Part shown: positions 6,389 to 12,520 of the stretch, piece after piece | Layout: every line of letters begins with the position of its first letter | Position numbering within the stretch: position 1 is the stretch's first letter | NCBI GenBank assembly: GCA_031288885.1 | Contig: JAITQP010000141.1 | Span: 1-13,887 of the forward strand | Length of the DNA: 13,887 bases | DNA from: Prevotellaceae bacterium | Lineage (GTDB): Bacteria > Bacteroidota > Bacteroidia > Bacteroidales > UBA932 | Reading direction: 5' to 3' | Notes under the pieces: generated by a model | Told to the model about the DNA's origin: nothing | Seen by the model: only the letters and a program-made list of their open reading frames with translations | Database searches by the model: none | Program-made: the position numbers and the translations under genes

Positions 6389-6834
6389 TAACATACAACA
6401 ATTTTAATGTCGCTACCAGAGGCGTATTTAAAGCGTGCAAAGCACCTAAAAGAAAGCCAGATTTCATATCGTGGAGTAATAGGTATGACAAGCATAAAAG
6501 CTCCATGTATTGGCGCGGGGAAGATAAAAAGGGAAAATATGTCATACGGCAAAGTCAACATTGGTCTGACATTATCATTAATGGCGAGCCGGTGGTAAAG
6601 ACAAAAAGAATTGACGAGAATGAAAAATTTACGTTGATTTACCCCAGAAACGGGCACCTTGCCCAAAACTTTGAGGGAAAATTGCCACCATACTTAATAT
6701 TCTGTGGCAATATAAGAAGTTGCTATTGGGTTTTAAAAGCCCCAAACGGCACAAGAACAGGATGCGGTAAAGCATATTTTCACGACTTAAAGCCGTGTAA
6801 CAGCGCAAAAAAACGGCGTTTAAATATGATTTAA
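6385..6834 (+). CDS. Unknown protein, last gene of the operon
   Basis: A 149-residue basic protein I do not recognise. The sequence is rich in aromatic and lysine residues. It has a cysteine set in its last third (IFCGNIRSCYWVL, then TGCGKAYFHDLKPC) that could bind zinc. It is coupled to the gene before by an ATGA overlap. The last codons and stop (6832-6834) lie inside the hairpin that serves as terminator for the small RNA on the other strand, so the C-terminus is partly dictated by that palindrome. It may have a modified or recently extended end. Confidence 0.6.
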   Translation: MITYNNFNVATRGVFKACKAPKRKPDFISWSNRYDKHKSSMYWRGEDKKGKYVIRQSQHWSDIIINGEPVVKTKRIDENEKFTLIYPRNGHLAQNFEGKLPPYLIFCGNIRSCYWVLKAPNGTRTGCGKAYFHDLKPCNSAKKRRLNMI

Positions 6835-6840
6835 ACGCCG
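6807..6840 (-). terminator. Terminator of small RNA at 6807-6880
   Basis: An 11-bp perfect stem (6814-6824 with 6830-6840) around a 5-base loop, followed on the minus strand by seven U residues (complement of 6807-6813). It is directional for the minus strand. The same palindrome contains the stop codon of the 149-residue plus-strand gene. Confidence 0.8.
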
Positions 6841-6880
6841 CCAATAAAGAGTAGTGAACTCTTCCGTTGTGTGTTGATTG
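6807..6880 (-). ncRNA. Predicted free-standing small RNA, about 74 nt
   Basis: A consensus minus-strand promoter (6887-6917) and a strong terminator (6807-6840) enclose about 74 bases without an ORF. The 5' end is an unpaired A/C-rich stretch containing caacacacaac. A small hairpin follows (aagag/ctctt, near 6845-6863), then the terminator. The layout is the same as the RNA at 128-211 at the other end of the cargo. It is antisense to the 3' end of the 149-residue gene only through the terminator arms. Confidence 0.55.
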
Positions 6881-6886
6881 TGGGTA

Positions 6887-6917
6887 CAAAGATAGCAATC
6901 TTTTTTATATATTCAAA
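6887..6917 (-). promoter_or_regulatory. Promoter of the small RNA at 6807-6880
   Basis: On the minus strand TTTG (6914-6917), 19 bases, TATCTTTG (6887-6894): a full consensus match. The start is expected near 6880. It has no ORF downstream before the terminator. Confidence 0.75.
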
Positions 6918-6965
6918 TACTTCGCATAAAATTTTTTACCTCACGCAAAGTTGCCGCAAAGGTGC

Positions 6966-7002
6966 AAAAAAAAGCGGTGGTTAAATCATATTAACCACCG
7001 CT
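6966..7002 (-). terminator. Terminator of the repeat-array transcript
   Basis: A 12-bp perfect stem (6973-6984 with 6991-7002) with a 6-base loop, followed by about eight U residues on the minus strand (complement of 6966-6973). It lies immediately after the truncated third repeat and ends the array transcript. Confidence 0.85.
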
Positions 7003-7006
7003 TATG

Positions 7007-7179
7007 CAAAGAGCAAGCAAATCACAACCGTTAAGGTGCCCGTTGTTCGGGGCATCGTGTTCCAAACTACCACAAAATTTCAAAGAATGCAAGCAAATCA
7101 CAGTTATCCTCACATGCAACCTTTTCGCTCTTTAGTTCCAAACTACCACAAAATTTCAAAGAATGCAATCAAATCATAG
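7007..7179 (-). CRISPR. Mini CRISPR-like repeat array, no cas genes
   Basis: Two 45-bp repeats (7135-7179 and 7059-7103) are near identical. A third, truncated copy at 7007-7028 keeps only the gttgtgatttgcttgc end and lacks two bases in its middle. Spacers are 7104-7134 (31 bp) and 7029-7058 (30 bp). On the minus strand the complete repeat starts like gttgtgatttgcttgcattc and ends tagtttggaac. This resembles the 46-48 bp type II-C repeats of Bacteroidota, which I remember as starting GTTGTGATTTGCTT. The transcript would begin about 17 bases before repeat 1 and stop at the terminator 6966-7002, about 230 nt. There is no Cas1, Cas2 or Cas9 in the window. It could be an orphan array using a host Cas9, an RNA anti-CRISPR decoy, or an unrelated repetitive RNA. 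Confidence 0.65.
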
Positions 7180-7202
7180 TACCTACCAAAATGATTATAG
7201 CA

Positions 7203-7232
7203 CAAAGGTAGTAATTTTTTTCTACCCAGCAA
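7203..7232 (-). promoter_or_regulatory. Promoter of the repeat array
   Basis: On the minus strand TTG (7230-7232), 19 bases, TACCTTTG (7203-7210). It overlaps the last codons of the second integrase, so the array can be transcribed independently of the integrase operon. The start is expected near 7196. Confidence 0.7.
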
Positions 7233-8190
7233 GCTCGCCCGAAAAAAAATTATGCTCGGCGAGCTTTTTTGCGTTTTCCTCACGTCCTATACGAATGTAG
7301 CGGAAGAATGCCTGCTCGGTGGTGTGCCCTGTAATGAGCATGATTTGGTAAACGGAAATGCCCGCCAAGTACATGTTGGTGGCTGCCGTCCGGCGAGCCG
7401 TGTGGGAGGTTACCAGCGTGTGTTTTTTTACGCGCTTACGCACGATTTTTACCCCAACGGTGCGCTCGTACAGCACCTCGTCTGTTATCCCCGCCTGCCT
7501 ACACACCCGTTTTACAGTGTCGTTGAACGATTGTGCAGAAGGGATTTTTGGGAAATCTCCCTTGTTGCGCTGCAAAACACCCCGCACCACCGGATGGATG
7601 GGTATTACGACTTTTGCGCCGGTTTTGCGCGTTTTAACTTCAATATTGTTGTGGATAATGTTGGCAGCGGTAAGCTGCGAGTAGTCTGAAAGCCGGAGCG
7701 CCGAAAAGCAGCCGACAAGGAACATGTCGCGCACCGCCCGCGCCCCCGTCGACAGCCCTTTCAGCGCGTTAAGGCGCGCCAGCTCCTCCAGCGTGAGGTA
7801 CACCGCGTTGGCGTCTTCCTTTTGGAGCTTGATATTCCTGAAGTCCTGATTTACGTTGCTGTTGCCCCTTGATGCCTTGTTGAGCACGCAGGCAACCTTG
7901 TGCCAGATGTTGGCAACGCTATTCTGCATTAACCCGTTTCCGGCTTTTGCGTTACCTTTCCGGCGTGCGTCGCTGCGGAGGTAGTATATAAACTCGTGGG
8001 CATGACTTTCGGTAAAGCTGTCCACGTATATTATGATGCCCGTTTTTGCCTCAAAGCGGGCGACGTGCGTAGCGACGTTGCGGTACGTTCGCTTTTGCTT
8101 CGCGCTGTAGCGGGAGGTGTTGATGTGCGCGTAAATGCAATCGGTGAGCCGCACGCGCGGCGCTGGTTGTTGTTTAGTAAAGATGCGCAT
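7222..8190 (-). CDS. Tyrosine recombinase, second of tandem pair
   Basis: A 322-residue phage-type tyrosine recombinase. It has an N-terminal SAM-like core-binding domain (about 15-110) and a C-terminal catalytic domain with R166 in ALRLSDY, H263-x-x-R266 in TSHTARRTAAT, H289 in ITGH and nucleophile Y298 in FFRYIRI. All expected active-site residues are present, so it should be active. It starts 13 bases after the stop of the first integrase and is probably cotranscribed with it. Tandem recombinases are common in Bacteroidota mobile elements, where one may act at the attachment site and the other assist or act elsewhere. Confidence 0.93.
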   Translation of the reverse strand: MRIFTKQQPAPRVRLTDCIYAHINTSRYSAKQKRTYRNVATHVARFEAKTGIIIYVDSFTESHAHEFIYYLRSDARRKGNAKAGNGLMQNSVANIWHKVACVLNKASRGNSNVNQDFRNIKLQKEDANAVYLTLEELARLNALKGLSTGARAVRDMFLVGCFSALRLSDYSQLTAANIIHNNIEVKTRKTGAKVVIPIHPVVRGVLQRNKGDFPKIPSAQSFNDTVKRVCRQAGITDEVLYERTVGVKIVRKRVKKHTLVTSHTARRTAATNMYLAGISVYQIMLITGHTTEQAFFRYIRIGREENAKKLAEHNFFSGELAG

Positions 8191-8203
8191 ATGTTTTTTG
8201 ATT

Positions 8204-9439
8204 TTATATGCTGGGGAAATTGCTTCTGATGTGAAGCGCTTCGTTTACGCCGTGCCGCTTGAGGTAGTGCTCGGTGGTTTGAATGGAGGTGTGCCCAAGG
8301 TGGTCGCGGATGTTGATAATGGGCTCGCCCAGCTCGGCGAGCGTGGTGGCGCCGGTGTGCTTCATGGAGTATAGCTTGTACTCCACCGGCAAGCCCAGCT
8401 TTTTGCGTATGCGCACGAAGCGAAATCGCAGGTTATTCTTTCCCAGATGCTCACGCCCGGGCGCTCCGCTCTTGCCGAATATGTACATGTTCCGGTCGCA
8501 GGCGTCCAGCTGCCACTCACGCAGCAGGTAGTCAAGAAACACGTCGGGAATGGCAACCTCTCTACGCCGGCTTGTCTTTGCGTTCTCCAGCGCCACGCGC
8601 ACCTTGCTGTACCCGCGCCGGAAATCAATATCGCCTACTTTGAGCAGCCGGAGCTCATAGCCCGGGCGCAAGCCGCAGTAGTACTCAAACCTGCACGCCA
8701 ACGCCAGCTGCCTATCCACCTTGTCCAGCTCGCCCATCAGCATCTCCAAGTCATCCCTGCGAATGCGCTCGGCGCCCATATCCTTTACGTTCCGGTTGAC
8801 CGGAAGCGAGTGGACGGGGTTTGCAAGGATGCCGTTATTTTTCCTGATAAACTCAAAGCAGGCGCTGAGCACGTCGCGGTAGGAGCGGTAGGTGCGCACG
8901 GCGGCGTTACGCGTGTCACGCAGGTAGGTGAAGAATGCCACCAGCTTATCGTTGCCAATGGCGGTAATGTCCAGCCGGTCGTAGCGCATCGCCTGCAGCC
9001 AATGGGCAAAAACGCGGCACTTGCTGCGGTAGTCCTTGGTGCTGTCCGCCTTTAGCCCCGACTGCATTACCGCCTCGGCAATGTAGCGCGAGCACCAATA
9101 GGCGTAGGTCGCGTTGCCCTCCACGCTGCGCTTGAACACGGTAGCCTCGTGCGCATACTGCGTCTGGTCTTCGTACACGCACCTGCTCGTGTCGCTGAAG
9201 ATGGTCCAGCCGTTGTTGAGCAGCTCGTTTAAGGTGTTAATGATTTTTTGCGCCGCCTGCGTGCGCTCCTCGGCGGTGCTGAAGCTGTTGATGCTTACGC
9301 CATCAAGCACTTCAACGCGCCGTCGCACCATCTCATCGGTTGCGGGGTTACGTTGGGATAGCTCAACGTACCACTTTTTGGAGAGGTCGCCCTTGCGTGT
9401 TCTCAGCTCAGGGCGAACAAAAATTTTTTTTCTACGCAT
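8204..9439 (-). CDS. Tyrosine recombinase/integrase next to tRNA-Pro
   Basis: A 411-residue integrase of the long Bacteroidota type. It has an N-terminal arm-binding-like region (1-100), a SAM-like core-binding domain (about 105-205) and a catalytic domain with R258 (CGLRPG), H361 (MKHTGAT), H383 (DHLGH) and Y392 (EHYLKRH). The usual second Arg of the HxxR box is Ala364 (H-T-G-A). KHTG is a pattern I associate with a Bacteroidota integrase subfamily, so this may not abolish activity. The ATG at 9439 is chosen because the promoter -7 box lies at 9524-9531 and the MRRKKIF start fits the family; the longer ORF to 9526 would begin upstream of the RNA start. Its position 125 bases from the tRNA 3' end points to integration there. 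Confidence 0.93.
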   Translation of the reverse strand: MRRKKIFVRPELRTRKGDLSKKWYVELSQRNPATDEMVRRRVEVLDGVSINSFSTAEERTQAAQKIINTLNELLNNGWTIFSDTSRCVYEDQTQYAHEATVFKRSVEGNATYAYWCSRYIAEAVMQSGLKADSTKDYRSKCRVFAHWLQAMRYDRLDITAIGNDKLVAFFTYLRDTRNAAVRTYRSYRDVLSACFEFIRKNNGILANPVHSLPVNRNVKDMGAERIRRDDLEMLMGELDKVDRQLALACRFEYYCGLRPGYELRLLKVGDIDFRRGYSKVRVALENAKTSRRREVAIPDVFLDYLLREWQLDACDRNMYIFGKSGAPGREHLGKNNLRFRFVRIRKKLGLPVEYKLYSMKHTGATTLAELGEPIINIRDHLGHTSIQTTEHYLKRHGVNEALHIRSNFPSI

Positions 9440-9490
9440 CTCTGAAATTTTTTGGAAAATTCCTGTGGATGCATAGCAAGTGAAAAATGA

Positions 9491-9523
9491 AACTGTATCT
9501 AAACTGTATCTGCAATTTGGATA
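9491..9523. repeat. Direct repeats upstream of integrase start
   Basis: AACTGTATCT occurs at 9491-9500 and 9502-9511, an 11-bp period (one helical turn), followed by an inverted half, GGATAC, at 9518-9523. They lie between the integrase -7 box and its ATG, and within 75 bases of the tRNA 3' end. They could be arm-type sites for the integrase, excisionase sites, or an operator for autoregulation. Confidence 0.5.
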
Positions 9524-9531
9524 CAAATATA
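9524..9531 (-). promoter_or_regulatory. Promoter of the integrase pair
   Basis: TATATTTG on the minus strand matches TAnnTTTG; the -33 box is not clear. The expected start near 9517 falls inside the direct repeats, so a protein bound there would block transcription. Confidence 0.5.
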
Positions 9532-9563
9532 ATGTTTTCTTTTACAGCGATTTAACTGCTGTG

Positions 9564-9636
9564 TCGGAGTGGCGAGACTCGAACTCGCGGCCTCTACGTC
9601 CCGAACGTAGCGCGCTACCAACTGCGCCACACCCCG
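9564..9636 (-). tRNA. tRNA-Pro, anticodon CGG
   Basis: A 73-base tRNA reading cggggtgtggcgcagttgg at its 5' end. The acceptor stem is cggggtg/cactccg (one G-U pair). The anticodon arm is ctacg-ttcggga-cgtag, giving anticodon CGG. The T arm holds the gttcgagtc box. CCA is not encoded, as is usual in this phylum. It has its own upstream promoter (9680-9708). Its 3' end faces the two integrases, so the last bases of the gene (about 9564-9585) are the likely attachment-site core. A matching copy of this end is not visible elsewhere in the window. Confidence 0.95.
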
Positions 9637-9646
9637 ATGGATAATG

Positions 9647-9672
9647 GTTTTCGCGGCTTTTTTCCGCGAAAA
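9647..9672 (-). other. Leader hairpin before tRNA-Pro
   Basis: A 9-bp perfect inverted repeat, ttttcgcgg and ccgcgaaaa, around about 7 bases. It lies between the tRNA promoter and the tRNA 5' end. It probably folds in the precursor and may help 5' processing. A-rich sequence on the minus-strand side argues against a terminator. Confidence 0.45.
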
Positions 9673-9679
9673 GCGAGTA

Positions 9680-9708
9680 CAAAGGTAAAACTTTTTTCGT
9701 AATACAAA
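9680..9708 (-). promoter_or_regulatory. Promoter of tRNA-Pro
   Basis: On the minus strand TTTG (9705-9708), 17 bases, TACCTTTG (9680-9687). The match is strong and lies 44 bases upstream of the tRNA, with the start expected near 9673. Confidence 0.75.
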
Positions 9709-9767
9709 GGATTTATTCGACAAAATTTCGTTATTTTGCCCTCTCGTATTACGCAAAAAGGCATTTT

Positions 9768-11036
9768 ATGGACGAGCAGCTGCTACAGTTTATCTGGAAA
9801 TTCGGGCTTTTTGATAAGGCCAACGCCCGCACCACCGCCGGTGAGGGCATTACGGTGCAGTCCTCCGGAGTGCAAAATTCCGATGCGGGGCCGGACTTCA
9901 GCAACGCGCGGCTCACCATCGGCAGCACGCAGTGGGCGGGCAACGTGGAGGTGCATCTCCGCGCCTCCGACTGGCAGCGCCACCACCACCAAAGCGACAA
10001 GGCGTACGACAGCGTTATCCTGCACGTGGTGCTGCACAACGACGGCGAGCCTGCGCGCACCTCCTCCGGCGTTGCCATCCCCGTGTATGAGGTGACGTTT
10101 GACCGGCTGCTGGAGAGCCGGTACCGGCAGCTCATGGAGGCGCAAAGCTTTGTGCCCTGCCGCCCGCTGCTGAGCAGCATGGAGAGCTTCCGGCTGCGGC
10201 TGTTCCTCACGCGCCTTGCGGTGGAGCGCATGGAGCAGCGCAGCGCGCGGGCTGCGGCGTTGCTGGAGGCAACAGGCAACGATTGGGAGGAGGTGTTTCG
10301 GCGCATGCTGTTCCGCGCGTTTGGCTTTGGCGTGAACGCGCAGCCGTTTGAGCAGCTGGCGCAGAAAATCCCCGCCGGCTGCATTGGCAAGCACAGCGGC
10401 TCGCGGCTACAGCTGGAGGCGCTGCTGCTGGGGCAGGCTGGCTTGCTGGGCGGCGGTGCGCAGGATGACTACCACCACCGCCTGCTCCAAGAGTACGCCC
10501 TGCTGCGCGCCAAGTTTTCGCTCTCGCCCATGGAGCCGCACGTGTGGAAGTTTCTGCGCACGCGCCCCGTGAACTTCCCAACCATCCGCCTTGCGCAGCT
10601 GGCCGCGCTGCTCAACGGCAACGCAAACCTTGTTGCAAGGGTGATGCAGGTAAAAACGCTGAGGGATTGCACCGACATCTTCTCCGTAACGCCCTCGGAG
10701 TACTGGGATACGCACTACACGCTCGGCAAGGCTTCGGATAGCCGGAAAAAGCCGCTGGGTGAAAAGTCGATTGAGCGGATAGCGGCAAACTTTGTGGCGC
10801 CCATGCTGTTTGTGTACGGCAAAAGCCGCGCGCAGGAGGCGCTGTGCGAGGCGGCGGTGGAGCTGCTGGAGCAAATTGCGCCCGAGCGCAACGCCCTAAT
10901 AGACGGCTGGGAGAGCATGGGCGTAAAGCCCCAAAGCATGTTTGAAAGCCAAGCGCTGCTGCACCTGAAGCAAGCGTACTGCGACCACAAAAAGTGCCTG
11001 CAGTGCGCCATCGGAAAGCAAATCCTGCAGGGGTAA
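9768..11036 (+). CDS. DUF2851 family protein
   Basis: A 422-residue protein of the DUF2851 family, which is nearly confined to Bacteroidota. The N-terminal block LLQFIWKFGLF is followed by NSDAGPDFSNARLTIG and WAGNVEVHLRASDWQRHHHQ, which are the strongest family signatures, then AYDSVILHVVLHND. The C-terminal end has C-x-x-x-x-x-C-x-x-C spacing (YCDHKKCLQCAIGK). Length fits the family. No enzyme activity is established for it; GNVEVH and the conserved Asp/His could suggest a nuclease-like site, but that is a guess. It is divergent from tRNA-Pro and belongs to the core chromosome, so it marks the side outside the element. Confidence 0.92.
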   Translation: MDEQLLQFIWKFGLFDKANARTTAGEGITVQSSGVQNSDAGPDFSNARLTIGSTQWAGNVEVHLRASDWQRHHHQSDKAYDSVILHVVLHNDGEPARTSSGVAIPVYEVTFDRLLESRYRQLMEAQSFVPCRPLLSSMESFRLRLFLTRLAVERMEQRSARAAALLEATGNDWEEVFRRMLFRAFGFGVNAQPFEQLAQKIPAGCIGKHSGSRLQLEALLLGQAGLLGGGAQDDYHHRLLQEYALLRAKFSLSPMEPHVWKFLRTRPVNFPTIRLAQLAALLNGNANLVARVMQVKTLRDCTDIFSVTPSEYWDTHYTLGKASDSRKKPLGEKSIERIAANFVAPMLFVYGKSRAQEALCEAAVELLEQIAPERNALIDGWESMGVKPQSMFESQALLHLKQAYCDHKKCLQCAIGKQILQG

Positions 11037-11063
11037 GAAAATAACGGATAAAATTGTAACATC

Positions 11064-11537
11064 ATGTTAGCTCGCATAACCAAAGAATTTTCGTTTGAAA
11101 TGGCGCACCAGCTCGAGGGCTACGACGGGCAGTGCCGCAACATCCACGGGCACTCGTACCGGCTGTTCGTCACCGTTTGCGGAACGCCTACCGACGACCC
11201 CGTCAGCCCCAAGTGCGGCATGGTGATGGACTTTACCGACCTGAAGCGAATTGTAAACGAGCATATCATCGACAAGCTGGAGCACGCGCTGATGCTGCGC
11301 AGCGGCTGCAAAGTTGACGAGGCGCTCAGGTGCAGCCACACCAAAATCGTTCGCGTAGCCTACCAGCCAACGTGCGAAAACATGGTCATCGAAATGGCAA
11401 AAATACTCGCCGAGCAGCTGCCCAAAAGCGTGACGCTGCACAGCTTGAGGCTGCACGAAACCCAAACCTCCTTTGCCGAGTGGTACGCTGCGGATAACCT
11501 TTTGTTGCAGCAAAGCGACAAGTCAACCAAATTTTGA
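11064..11537 (+). CDS. queD: 6-carboxy-5,6,7,8-tetrahydropterin synthase (QueD/PTPS)
   Basis: A 157-residue protein that converts 7,8-dihydroneopterin triphosphate to 6-carboxytetrahydropterin in the queuosine/7-deazaguanine pathway. H15, H28 and H30 (AHQ and IHGHSY) are the zinc ligands. C24 in GQCRNIHGH is the catalytic Cys. CENMVIEMAK and LHETQTSFAEW provide the later active-site block with the conserved Glu that holds the pterin. Length is slightly above the bacterial norm of about 120-140. It starts 27 bases after the DUF2851 stop and may be cotranscribed. The pathway assignment (QueD rather than biopterin PTPS) is by lineage and by the CxxxHGH motif. Confidence 0.92.
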   Translation: MLARITKEFSFEMAHQLEGYDGQCRNIHGHSYRLFVTVCGTPTDDPVSPKCGMVMDFTDLKRIVNEHIIDKLEHALMLRSGCKVDEALRCSHTKIVRVAYQPTCENMVIEMAKILAEQLPKSVTLHSLRLHETQTSFAEWYAADNLLLQQSDKSTKF

Positions 11538-11538
11538 T

Positions 11539-11546
11539 TACCTTTG
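11539..11546 (+). promoter_or_regulatory. Promoter of the thiamine operon
   Basis: TACCTTTG begins 1 base after the queD stop and matches the -7 consensus. The -33 box is not obvious. The start would be near 11553, which puts the riboswitch at the very 5' end of the RNA. Confidence 0.6.
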
Positions 11547-11555
11547 CCTCCGAAT

Positions 11556-11673
11556 GCAATCAAGGGGTGCCCAACGGCTGAGATTAAACCCTAAAGACCT
11601 GATGCGGGTAATGCCGCCGTAGGAATGATTTGGAAATCTTCTCTCCTGCCCGCGCAGCGGGCGCCCCTGATTG
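11556..11673 (+). promoter_or_regulatory. TPP (THI-box) riboswitch
   Basis: The thiamine pyrophosphate aptamer is recognised by GGGGTGCC (11564-11571), CTGAGATT (11578-11585), ACCTGATGCGGGTAATGCC (11597-11615) and GCCGTAGG (11616-11623). These are the conserved thi-box elements in the right order. P1 is closed by aatca/tgatt (11558-11562 with 11626-11630). Downstream, 11659-11673 can pair with the 5' side 11557-11572 over 15 bp with one bulge, which would destroy P1. That gives a likely switch between bound and free states. No T-run terminator precedes thiD (ATG 11693), so control is probably translational or through another factor. Confidence 0.93.
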
Positions 11674-11692
11674 ACGTAAACCATCAACCTTT

Positions 11693-12520
11693 ATGAGCAC
11701 AACAAGTCGATACACAACGGCGTTGACCATTGCCGGCTCCGACAGCGGCGGGTGCGCCGGTATCCAAGCCGACCTCAAAACGTTTTCGGCCTTGGGCGTA
11801 TTTGGCGCCTCCGTCATCACCGCCGTGACGGCGCAAAACACGGTGGAGGTGCGCGCCGTAGAGGCGTTGTCGCCCGCCATCATCCGGCAGCAGCTGGAGG
11901 CGGTGCTGGACGACATGCCGGTGGACGCCGTCAAAACCGGCATGCTCCCCTCGCCCGAAATCATTGAGGTGGTTGCCGAGGCAATTGACCGCTACGCGCT
12001 GAAGTGCGTGGTGGTAGATCCGGTTATGGTGGCAACGAGCGGCGCGCGCCTCGCGGCGGCGTCGGTGGTAGAGGCGTTCCGAAAAAATCTCTACCGACGG
12101 GTAAGCCTCATCACGCCTAACGTTCCGGAGGCGGAGGCGCTCTCCGGCAAAGCTATCCGCACGGAGGAGGATTTTAGGGAGGCGGCGGAGATAATGCTCG
12201 GCGAGGGCTGTCCGGCGGTGCTCGTCAAGGGAGGGCACCTGTCGTCCGCCTGCGCAACGGATACGCTTTTCCGGCAGGGTAGGGAGGCGGTTTCCTTTTC
12301 GTCGCCCCGCATAGCGACCGCCAACCTGCACGGAACGGGCTGCACCTTTTCGTCCGCCATTGCCGCGCACTTGGCGCAGGGGCTGGAGCTGGAGGACGCG
12401 GTAAGGGCTGCCAAAGCCTGCATCTCAGCCGCCATCCGTGCCGGCAGCGAAAGAACGCTCGGGAAAGGCTACGGACCCGTAAACCATCTGCACATATATG
12501 ACCATTTTACTAAACGATAA
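11693..12520 (+). CDS. thiD: Hydroxymethylpyrimidine (phosphate) kinase ThiD
   Basis: A 275-residue ribokinase-fold enzyme that phosphorylates HMP and HMP-P to HMP-PP for thiamine synthesis in the cytoplasm. Substrate block: [20 protein letters not shown] (14-33). Core: [12 protein letters not shown] (106-117), then [10 protein letters not shown] (141-150). ATP and catalytic site: [10 protein letters not shown] with C217. Length matches ThiD. It is the first gene after the TPP riboswitch and overlaps thiS by 23 bases, so its level should fall when TPP is abundant. Confidence 0.95.
   Translation: MSTTSRYTTALTIAGSDSGGCAGIQADLKTFSALGVFGASVITAVTAQNTVEVRAVEALSPAIIRQQLEAVLDDMPVDAVKTGMLPSPEIIEVVAEAIDRYALKCVVVDPVMVATSGARLAAASVVEAFRKNLYRRVSLITPNVPEAEALSGKAIRTEEDFREAAEIMLGEGCPAVLVKGGHLSSACATDTLFRQGREAVSFSSPRIATANLHGTGCTFSSAIAAHLAQGLELEDAVRAAKACISAAIRAGSERTLGKGYGPVNHLHIYDHFTKR

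Noticed and set aside
6169..6666. 165-codon minus-strand ORF over the two small end genes of the operon
   Set aside because: No promoter or recognisable domain; the plus-strand genes are linked by an ATGA overlap, which is better support.
713..6834. Search for Cas1, Cas2 or Cas9 to go with the repeat array
   Set aside because: None of the proteins has RuvC plus HNH of Cas9 size or a Cas1/Cas2 signature; the small HNH protein (109 residues) has no RuvC or REC part and is not a Cas9 remnant I can recognise.
7007..7179. Repeats as integrase arm sites or an integron-like attC array
   Set aside because: They have a spacer size, a dedicated promoter and a terminator that fit an RNA unit better; no attC-like folded arms or cassette ORFs lie between them.
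8447..9055. 202-codon plus-strand ORF opposite the first integrase
   Set aside because: It lies wholly antisense to a clear tyrosine recombinase with catalytic residues, has no promoter, and its composition (Ala/Val/His-rich) is what a GC-rich shadow frame gives.
9749..10394. Two minus-strand ORFs of over 200 codons within the DUF2851 gene
   Set aside because: Low-complexity Ser/Ala/Arg-rich translations opposite a gene with strong family signatures.
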